A stretch of DNA of 5,046 bases, from assembly GCA_913776675.1 (NCBI GenBank), contig CAJYRE010000248.1, forward strand, positions 1-5,046, read 5' to 3'. Positions 1 through 5,046 of this stretch are shown here, piece after piece (within the stretch, counting starts at the first letter, position 1; each line of letters begins with the position of its first letter). The position numbers and the translations under genes are program-made. Below the pieces are notes generated by a model. The model saw nothing but the letters and a program-made list of their open reading frames with translations, was not told where the DNA came from and did no database searches. This stretch comes from Rhizobiaceae bacterium (GTDB lineage Bacteria > Pseudomonadota > Alphaproteobacteria > Rhizobiales > Rhizobiaceae).

Positions 1-824
1 CCTCATCGCGGGCGGTCAGCATCCTTGTGCCATCGGTGCGCAATGCCTTTTTTGCCGAGACTGTTTCTGCCATGCAATCGGCACTGCGCAAAGAAAAGCT
101 GCAAGTCATTCTGGGACATACAGAATATGATGAGCGGGAAGAAGAGAATCTGGTGCGCATGGCCCTGTCCTGGGCCCCTGCCGCGATTGTTTTGACAGGG
201 CTTTCTCACAGCGCTGCGACGCGCCGCATGCTGGCAAAAACCACCATTCCGGTGATTGAAATCTGGGAGCTGGGAGGCGAACAAATGGGTGCGGCGGTTG
301 GCTTCCACCATGATCAGGTGGGCATTGCCAGCGCAGAACACTTGCTGCAACAGGGGCGGCGCAATCTCGTGTTTATGGGGGCGCGCATGCACGAGGACCG
401 GCGCGCGAAAATGCGCTGTGACGGGTTTGTCACCCATGCCGGTAAGGCCGGTGCGCAGGTGAATATTGTAGAGCATGCGGCCCCCGCCACCGCAGAGGTC
501 GGTTCTACGCTGGTGCAGGAAACCTTGCGGCTCTATCCAGAAACAGACGGTATTGCCTGCTCAAATGATCACATCGCATTGGGTGCGTTGTTTGCCTGCG
601 AGCGACTGCACATTCCGGTACCCGATCGATTGGCTGTGATTGGCTTTGGTGATCTGAGTTTTAGTGCCGCCTGCAATCCTCCCTTGACCACCATTCGGCC
701 ATCGGGCGATCTGATCGGTCTTGAAGCTGCGCGTTTGATTATCGACAATCTGAACGGAAACCGCACAGAGGCTCCCATCACGATTGATACGCGTTTCACG
801 CTTCTACATCGGCGTAGCAGTTAA
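1..824 (+). CDS. LacI-family transcriptional repressor, gluconate-repressor (GntR)-like; N-terminus outside window
   Basis: This is the sugar-binding, dimer-forming part of a LacI/GalR-family repressor. The open frame runs in from the left edge (first full codon at base 3), so the GTG at 27 is internal. Of 273 visible residues, numbered from base 3, AVSILVPSVRNAFFAE (4-19) is the first strand of the periplasmic-binding-protein-like fold. A CSNDHIALGA segment (186-195), VPDRLAVIGFGD (206-217) and PPLTTIRPS (226-234) are hallmark family segments. Roughly 60 residues, the helix-turn-helix and hinge, are missing. Phrases such as MxLSW, AVGF, LGAR/MGAR and the final FTL match my recollection of E. 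coli GntR, the gluconate repressor, better than LacI or PurR. That suggests a gluconate or related sugar-acid effector, but this is inference. The stop is TAA at 822-824. It converges on the FeS photolyase with 11 bases between stops and no convincing terminator. Family assignment is secure; the ligand is not. Confidence 0.9.
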   Translation, partial: SSRAVSILVPSVRNAFFAETVSAMQSALRKEKLQVILGHTEYDEREEENLVRMALSWAPAAIVLTGLSHSAATRRMLAKTTIPVIEIWELGGEQMGAAVGFHHDQVGIASAEHLLQQGRRNLVFMGARMHEDRRAKMRCDGFVTHAGKAGAQVNIVEHAAPATAEVGSTLVQETLRLYPETDGIACSNDHIALGALFACERLHIPVPDRLAVIGFGDLSFSAACNPPLTTIRPSGDLIGLEAARLIIDNLNGNRTEAPITIDTRFTLLHRRSS

Positions 825-835
825 GTTGGAGCTTT

Positions 836-2368
836 TTACAAACGCGCCAGAAAGGCAGCAGCACTTTCTTCAATCCGCTGCTGCTCTTCAGGCGAAAATC
901 GCTCATAGGTTCGCACCATCTGCGCCATGCGCGGATTGGTGCCTATCCTGTGACGCGCGCGGGCAATGAAATTCCAGTAAAGCGCATTGAACGGGCAGGC
1001 TTTCGGACCGGTGCGCTGCGCAACATCATAAGCGCATGATCCGCAATAATTCGACATGCGGTTGATATAGGCACCGCTGGCAGCATAGGGCTTGGAGGCC
1101 AGCAATCCGCCATCCGCAAACTGGCTCATGCCCAACGTATTGGGCAATTCCACCCATTCATAGGCATCGGCATACACACTCAGATACCATTCATGCACGG
1201 CATGGGGATCAAGCCCCGCCAGCAGGGCAAAATTGCCTGTCACCATCAGGCGCTGGATATGGTGGGCATAGGCCTGCTCTCTGGTTTGCGTCACCGCCTC
1301 CTTGATACAAGCCATGTCGGTTTTGGCTGTCCAGTAAAAGTCCGGCAAAGGCCTGTGGTGATCAAAGAAGTTCTCATGGACATAGCCGGGCATTTTCAGC
1401 CAGTAAATGCCCCGCACATATTCGCGCCAGCCGATCACCTGACGAATAAAACCCTCGGCCGCATTCAATGGAACACGATTGGCCCGATAGGCCACCTCCA
1501 CCTGTTTGCAAATGTGCAGAGGGTCCAGCAGACCACAGTTCATATATTGGGCAATGACGGAATGATAGAGAAACGGCTCTTGCGCCAGCATCGCATCCTG
1601 AAAATCACCAAATTGCGCAAGGGCATGCTCCACAAAGGCTGCAAACGCCGCCTCGGCATCGGCGCGGGTCACGGCAAACCAGAAGGGATGCAAATCGCCG
1701 AAATGATCGCCAAACCGCTTCTCCACCAGAGCCAGCACATCCTGCGTGATGGCGTCTGGCGCGCAGGTTTTGGGGCGTGGCATGAACAGATCAACGCCAG
1801 CCGCTTTACGGTTGTCTGCATCAAAATTCCAACGGCCACCGACAGGCTGATCACCATCCATCAACAATCCGGTCTGGCGGCGCATATCACGGTAGAAATA
1901 TTCCATTCGCAATTGTTTGCGCCCCGTGGCCCATGTCCGAAAAGCACTGGGCGTACAGATAAAACGATCATCCGGCAGAATATCCACCGGAATGGAGAAT
2001 TGCGCACGCCACGCCTCTATCATCGCCAGCACCCGCCATTCGCCGGGCATGGTCACGACAAGACGTTCTGGCCGATAGTGATGAATGGCCTTTTCAACTT
2101 GAGCAGAAAAACTGCCGCATTGCTCCGGCGCATCCAGCGTCACGTAATCGACAGACCAGCCTGAGGCGCGCAGTTCATCCGCAAAATGCCGCATGGCCGA
2201 CAACAGAAAGGCGATCTTTTTCTTGTGATGGCGCACATAAGTGGTTTCCTCATCAAGCTCAGCCATCAGCACACGATCACGAGCCGGATCGCCTGCTGCC
2301 AGACTGGAGAGGGTTGGCGTCAACTGGTCACCCAGCACCAGAATGAGATTGCGCGTGGTTGTTTGCAT
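836..2368 (-). CDS. phrB: FeS-cluster bacterial photolyase, (6-4)-type (FeS-BCP/CryPro family, Agrobacterium PhrB-like)
   Basis: A light-driven DNA repair flavoprotein of 510 residues; Agrobacterium PhrB has about 507. Characterised relatives repair (6-4) pyrimidine photoproducts using FAD, a [4Fe-4S] cluster and a DMRL (6,7-dimethyl-8-ribityllumazine) antenna. The N-terminal antenna domain opens with LILVLGDQL (8-16) and has HHKKKIAF (47-54). The helical FAD domain follows, with EGFIRQVIGWREY (305-317). Four cysteines (354, 442, 445, 458) have the same spacing as PhrB 350/438/441/454, offset by four. At that offset Trp346, Trp394, Tyr395 and Tyr434 match the PhrB electron-path residues, His370 matches His366, and Glu407 matches the Glu next to the flavin N5. 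Nothing essential appears lost. The ATG at 2368 shares its A with the TGA of the upstream photolyase. A GTG one codon earlier is possible but less likely. A weak GGAT lies five bases before the ATG. The other possible role is a cryptochrome-like photoreceptor, as proposed for Rhodobacter CryB. The symbol follows Agrobacterium usage and does not mean the E. coli CPD enzyme. Confidence 0.95.
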   Translation of the reverse strand: MQTTTRNLILVLGDQLTPTLSSLAAGDPARDRVLMAELDEETTYVRHHKKKIAFLLSAMRHFADELRASGWSVDYVTLDAPEQCGSFSAQVEKAIHHYRPERLVVTMPGEWRVLAMIEAWRAQFSIPVDILPDDRFICTPSAFRTWATGRKQLRMEYFYRDMRRQTGLLMDGDQPVGGRWNFDADNRKAAGVDLFMPRPKTCAPDAITQDVLALVEKRFGDHFGDLHPFWFAVTRADAEAAFAAFVEHALAQFGDFQDAMLAQEPFLYHSVIAQYMNCGLLDPLHICKQVEVAYRANRVPLNAAEGFIRQVIGWREYVRGIYWLKMPGYVHENFFDHHRPLPDFYWTAKTDMACIKEAVTQTREQAYAHHIQRLMVTGNFALLAGLDPHAVHEWYLSVYADAYEWVELPNTLGMSQFADGGLLASKPYAASGAYINRMSNYCGSCAYDVAQRTGPKACPFNALYWNFIARARHRIGTNPRMAQMVRTYERFSPEEQQRIEESAAAFLARL

Positions 2369-2370
2369 CA
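2366..2370 (-). other. TGATG stop-start overlap coupling the two photolyase genes
   Basis: Read on the minus strand, the TGA of the class I-related photolyase (2370-2368) overlaps the ATG of the FeS photolyase (2368-2366) by one base. Such overlaps usually mean one transcript and translation of the second gene by terminating or re-initiating ribosomes. The Shine-Dalgarno match ahead of the second gene is weak, only GGAT, which fits dependence on coupling. This is also the main reason to prefer ATG 2368 over the in-frame GTG at 2371. Confidence 0.8.
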
Positions 2371-3903
2371 CAGATCCAGTGCCAATTGGTCTTTATCCGT
2401 CTTTTTCGGCTTTGCGGCGCGTTTGGTCTTATGACCAGCCACACCTGCTTTGCGGCTGCCATGTTTGGTCACAATGGCACGCGCCGTGGTGCGGTGCTGA
2501 TCACTTTTGCGCACAGCATAGAGTGCGTCACGCGCCATTTTGGCAGCGGTCGCATTATCCACAATCGGGGCGGGATAATGTTGATGGGACATGGACGGCC
2601 AGCGCCATGGCTCATGCAGAAAGGCATCGGGAACCTCTCTCAATTCAGGCAGATAGTGGCGAATGAACACGCCGGCCGGGTCCTGATCAAGACTTTGTTT
2701 GATGGGATTGTAAATCCGGATGGTATTGATGCCCGTGGTGCCCGATTGCATCTGCACCTGTGGCCAATGAATACCGGGTTCATAGTCCACGAATTTTCGA
2801 GCCAGATGCAGGCCGCTATCGCGCCACGGAAGCCAGAGGTGGTAACTGGCAAAGGACATCAACATGGCGCGCATTCGAAAATTGATCCATCCATGCTGAT
2901 CCAGCGCCCGCATGCAGGCATCCACAAATGGATAGCCCGTCATGCCGAGGCTCCAAGCCGTCAATCGGTCTGCATCGGCAATGTCTGGGCGGATGCCATC
3001 ATAAGCACGGTGCATGTTTTCAAATTCAATGCGGGGCTCATCCTCCAGCTTCTGCATGAAATGGCAATGCCAATGCTGGCGACCTGCAAACGAGGTCATG
3101 GAGGCGCGCCAGCTTTTGGCAGCAGGATCATCCCACTGTTTTAAATCCCGCATTCGCGCCCAGCTTGCCTGCGCCACTTCCCGCATCGAAACATTGCCCC
3201 AGGTCAGATAGGGAGAGAGACGTGAGCTGGCATCGAAAGCCGTTACCGGGCTGGACATGCGAAAACGGTAATCACGACCGCGCGTCTGCAAAAAACTCTC
3301 CAACGTTGCCAAAGCTGCCCTTCGCCCGCCGGTTTGACGATGCGGGCATGGATCAGGTGGCAGGTGAAGCTCAACCCAGGTGGGAATATGCGTGGGCCAA
3401 TCTCCGGCAAGAGGAGCCAGAGCCTTCGGCGGAGCGGTTAAGGGCTGGGCCATGTCATGATCCCACGCCTGCGCCCAGCCATTACGGGATTTCAAACGGC
3501 GCACCACGCCAAATTGTCGGGCTTCATGCCACGGCACACCTGCCTCTTTTGCCCAGGCAGCTATGGCTTTGTCACGGTCATAGGTCCATGCATTGCCGGT
3601 TTCCTCATGGCTCCACACGGCTGCAATGCCATGAGCCTGATGAAGTTGCTTGAGAATGGAAACAGCATCCCCCACCATAACCCGCAAGGGCTGGCCAAGC
3701 CGGGCAAGATCGTTCTGAAGCTCCGTGAGGCTCTCAGCGGCAAAGGCCCATTGCCGCGCCGACATATCAGGCTGCGCCCACAGGTCGGGCTCGACAATAT
3801 ACAGCGGCAGCACCTCCCCTGCCCGCGCTGCCATGGCCAGCGGCGCATGATCCATGATCCGCAGATCGCGCTTGAACCAGACGACATTCAAACCTTGACG
3901 CAT
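2368..3903 (-). CDS. Cryptochrome/deoxyribodipyrimidine photolyase-family protein, class I-related, divergent active site
   Basis: An FAD-binding photolyase/cryptochrome of 511 residues from the preferred start. VVWFKRDLR (7-15) opens the Rossmann-like antenna domain. The FAD domain carries RLSPYLTWG (228-236), TGYPFVDACMRAL (322-334), W360, D373, IRIYNP (395-400) and FIRHYLPELREVP (413-425), all recognisable against E. coli Phr. Other key positions differ: by hand alignment the dimer-contacting E274 and W277 of E. coli fall near S271/F272 and G274. The flavin-facing N378 and W382 fall near G377 and P381, and W306 near D307. CPD repair is therefore likely from the family but not proven, and a (6-4), cryptochrome or other role is open. 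About 45 residues follow the usual end of the fold, the last 32 rich in Lys/Arg. Start choice: ATG 3903 puts the first strand where the family has it and lies downstream of the LexA box, with a weak GAG six bases before it. ATG 3960 would add 19 residues without a family counterpart. It is the first gene of a two-gene operon. Confidence 0.92.
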   Translation of the reverse strand: MRQGLNVVWFKRDLRIMDHAPLAMAARAGEVLPLYIVEPDLWAQPDMSARQWAFAAESLTELQNDLARLGQPLRVMVGDAVSILKQLHQAHGIAAVWSHEETGNAWTYDRDKAIAAWAKEAGVPWHEARQFGVVRRLKSRNGWAQAWDHDMAQPLTAPPKALAPLAGDWPTHIPTWVELHLPPDPCPHRQTGGRRAALATLESFLQTRGRDYRFRMSSPVTAFDASSRLSPYLTWGNVSMREVAQASWARMRDLKQWDDPAAKSWRASMTSFAGRQHWHCHFMQKLEDEPRIEFENMHRAYDGIRPDIADADRLTAWSLGMTGYPFVDACMRALDQHGWINFRMRAMLMSFASYHLWLPWRDSGLHLARKFVDYEPGIHWPQVQMQSGTTGINTIRIYNPIKQSLDQDPAGVFIRHYLPELREVPDAFLHEPWRWPSMSHQHYPAPIVDNATAAKMARDALYAVRKSDQHRTTARAIVTKHGSRKAGVAGHKTKRAAKPKKTDKDQLALDL

Positions 3904-3929
3904 GGACCGCTCAATTCCATCTCGACACC

Positions 3930-3944
3930 GAACAAAACCGGAAC
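3930..3944 (-). promoter_or_regulatory. LexA (SOS) box, alphaproteobacterial type GTTC-N7-GTTC
   Basis: The minus strand reads GTTCCGGTTTTGTTC, an exact direct repeat GTTC-N7-GTTC; the plus strand reads GAAC-N7-GAAC. This is the established LexA operator type of alphaproteobacteria, distinct from the CTGT-N8-ACAG palindrome of E. coli. It lies 26 bases upstream of the preferred start of the photolyase operon (ATG 3903). It would fall inside the coding sequence if ATG 3960 were used. No other copy was found when the GAAC/GTTC tetramers of the window were checked by eye. The position predicts repression by LexA and induction on DNA damage. LexA itself is not in the window, so the regulator is inferred. 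Confidence 0.72.
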
Positions 3945-3947
3945 CCA

Positions 3948-3975
3948 TAGATAGAGACATGCTTCAAATTGGCAA
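3948..3975 (-). promoter_or_regulatory. Candidate proximal promoter of the photolyase operon
   Basis: On the minus strand a TTGCCA (-35-like, 3975-3970, five of six to TTGACA) is followed after 16 bases by TATCTA (-10-like, 3953-3948, three of six to TATAAT). Transcription would then begin near 3941, inside the LexA box, the classic arrangement for repression, and ATG 3960 would be untranscribed. The -10 match is poor, so this is weaker as a sequence match than the distal candidate, although its placement relative to the LexA box is better. Confidence 0.35.
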
Positions 3976-4006
3976 GACCACGACGGCATAAGAATTTCAT
4001 ACATAG

Positions 4007-4035
4007 AGTATATAAAATGCAAAATTGCCTGTCAT
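4007..4035 (-). promoter_or_regulatory. Candidate distal sigma-70-type promoter of the photolyase operon
   Basis: On the minus strand ATGACA (4035-4030, five of six to TTGACA) lies exactly 17 bases before TATACT (4012-4007, five of six to TATAAT), in a locally AT-rich stretch just past the efflux gene. The -35 hexamer overlaps that gene's TGA stop (4034-4032). Transcription would begin near 4000, about 97 bases before ATG 3903, with the LexA box some 55-70 bases downstream of the start, where LexA would act as a roadblock. Two small inverted repeats lie within it, GCAA-AA-TTGC at 4019-4028 and ATAC-N5-GTAT overlapping the -10; neither matches an operator I know. Confidence 0.5.
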
Positions 4036-5046
4036 CTGCGACGAAGCTTATCAAGCAGCACATAGATGACCGGCGTCGTATACAGGGTCAGCAACTGGCT
4101 GACCAAAAGCCCGCCAACAATGGCATACCCCAGCGGCTGGCGCAGTTCCGATCCAGAGCCGTGACCAATTGCCAGCGGCAGACTGCCCAGCAGCGCGGCC
4201 ATGGTGGTCATCAAAATTGGACGAAAGCGCATGTGAGCGGCTTTGATAATCGCCGCTTCGCTGCTCAAACCTTCGTTCTTCTCGGCTTGAATGGCAAAAT
4301 CAACCAGCATGATGCCGTTTTTCTTGACGATACCGATCAGCAGAATAACGCCAATCATCGCCACAAGGCCGAAATCAAAACCGGCAATTTGCAGGGCCAA
4401 AAGCGCCCCAAGACCAGCAGATGGCAAGGTGGACAGGATGGTCAGGGGATGAATGAGGCTTTCATACAGCACACCCAGAATGATGTAGACCACAACAAGC
4501 GACGCAAGGATCAGGAACGGCACAGTGGAGAGCGAATCCTGAAAAGCCTTGGCACTGCCCGAAAAGCTTGCCTGCAAGGATGCAGGGGGATGCATGGTGG
4601 CCACAGCATTTTCAATGGCTTTCGTTGCATCGCCAAGCGCAATATTGGGGGCCAGATTGAAGGACACAGTTACCGCCGGTGATTGGCCCTGGTGAGCAAT
4701 CGATACGGGCGAGACCCCATCTGTGCTCCACTTTGCCACCACAGACAGCGGAACCAGTGTTCCATTGTTCGCTCTGACCGACAAACGATCCAGCGTGGCA
4801 ATATCGCGTTGCAGGTTTGGCAACACTTCCAAAATCACATGGAATGTATCGGTCTGGGTGGAATAGGATGCCACCTGCCGCTGTCCAAAGGCATCATAGA
4901 GCGTTTCATCAATAGCCGAGGGCATCACGCCATAAAGCGTAGCAGCGGCACGATCAATCTGAATGGACAGATTGGGCGCTTCAGCCTGCTGATCATTGCC
5001 CACATCGCGCAATTCCGGCAAGGCTTGCAGCCGGTTGGTGACTTTC
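4032..5046 (-). CDS. RND multidrug-efflux permease, MdtB/MdtC (MuxB/MuxC)-like; C-terminal third only
   Basis: This is the inner-membrane proton/drug antiporter subunit of a tripartite RND pump, HAE-1 family. The frame runs off the right edge. The 337 visible residues, numbered from the first full codon at 5045, are roughly the last third of a protein usually a little over 1,000 residues long. First comes porter/docking-domain sequence, including LYDAFGQRQ (49-57), a phrase typical of MdtB/MdtC rather than AcrB. Then come the last five membrane helices: TM8 about 175-196, TM9 199-221, TM10 225-249 with the conserved GIVKKNGIMLVDFA, TM11 274-294 with RFRPILMTT, and TM12 305-332. The protein ends in DKLRRR and a TGA at 4034-4032, a normal end for the family. 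As the last pump gene before an unrelated operon it could be the MdtC-like partner of an mdtABC-type cluster lying to the right, but one subunit cannot be told from the other here. The proton-relay residues of TM4 are outside the window. Confidence 0.92.
   Translation of the reverse strand, partial: KVTNRLQALPELRDVGNDQQAEAPNLSIQIDRAAATLYGVMPSAIDETLYDAFGQRQVASYSTQTDTFHVILEVLPNLQRDIATLDRLSVRANNGTLVPLSVVAKWSTDGVSPVSIAHQGQSPAVTVSFNLAPNIALGDATKAIENAVATMHPPASLQASFSGSAKAFQDSLSTVPFLILASLVVVYIILGVLYESLIHPLTILSTLPSAGLGALLALQIAGFDFGLVAMIGVILLIGIVKKNGIMLVDFAIQAEKNEGLSSEAAIIKAAHMRFRPILMTTMAALLGSLPLAIGHGSGSELRQPLGYAIVGGLLVSQLLTLYTTPVIYVLLDKLRRR

Noticed and set aside
27..29. GTG as the start of the repressor
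   Set aside because: The frame is open to the left edge, and residues before the GTG (AVSIL) already fit the first strand of the LacI-family core, so the true start is outside the window.
800..835. Bidirectional intrinsic terminator between the convergent genes
   Set aside because: The seven-pair stem contains a mismatch, and the nearest T-run is more than ten bases away, so it does not meet the usual pattern on either strand.
1193..2164. A 323-codon plus-strand open frame opposite the FeS photolyase
   Set aside because: It lies entirely antisense to a gene with strong family-wide conservation. Its translation is rich in His, Arg and Gln with no recognisable domain, as expected for a shadow frame.
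2359..3144. A 261-codon plus-strand open frame opposite the class I-related photolyase
   Set aside because: It is antisense to conserved FAD-domain sequence, has no family resemblance and no convincing ribosome site, so it is treated as a shadow frame.
4019..4028. GCAA-AA-TTGC inverted repeat as an operator
   Set aside because: The arms are only four bases long in an AT-rich promoter spacer, so chance occurrence is likely and no known regulator site matches.
3904..4031. A small extra gene between the efflux permease and the photolyase operon, such as the short Cys-rich DUF2256 proteins sometimes found near photolyases
   Set aside because: No frame here encodes the Cys-rich pattern or any other recognisable peptide, and the space is accounted for by the control region.
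3969..4682. A 237-codon plus-strand open frame opposite the efflux permease
   Set aside because: The opposite strand encodes clear RND membrane helices. This translation is Gln/Asn/His-rich, typical of the reverse of hydrophobic helix codons.

Overview
The window looks like a piece of an alphaproteobacterial chromosome. The evidence is an iron-sulfur photolyase that follows Agrobacterium PhrB residue for residue at its key positions, an exact GTTC-N7-GTTC LexA box (the alphaproteobacterial SOS operator type) in front of a DNA-repair operon, and an MdtB/MdtC-type efflux pump. The genus cannot be fixed from this sequence.

Layout, left to right: (1) 1-824, plus strand: a LacI-family repressor of the gluconate-repressor (GntR) type, missing its DNA-binding head at the window edge. 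(2) 836-2368, minus strand: an FeS-cluster (6-4)-type photolyase (FeS-BCP/CryPro family). (3) 2368-3903, minus strand: a second photolyase-like flavoprotein related to class I, with an unusual active site and a lysine-rich tail. Its stop overlaps the next start as TGATG. (4) 3904-4031, minus strand: the control region of the photolyase pair, with a LexA box and two candidate promoters. (5) 4032-5046, minus strand: the C-terminal third of an RND multidrug-efflux permease, cut by the right edge. The genes are tightly packed, and no gene-free stretch exceeds about 130 bases.

The centre of interest is the two-gene light-repair operon. Transcription runs right to left, with the class I-like protein first and the FeS photolyase second, translationally coupled. 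The LexA box sits 26 bases before the preferred start of the first gene, so SOS induction by UV damage probably raises both proteins together. In several positions that contact the cyclobutane dimer or the flavin in E. coli photolyase, the first protein has different residues, so its substrate is uncertain. The second keeps all four cluster cysteines and the known electron-path residues.

The flanking repressor and efflux genes look functionally unrelated. The repressor converges on the photolyase operon with only 11 bases between stop codons. No tRNA, rRNA, CRISPR array, insertion sequence or phage-related gene was seen.
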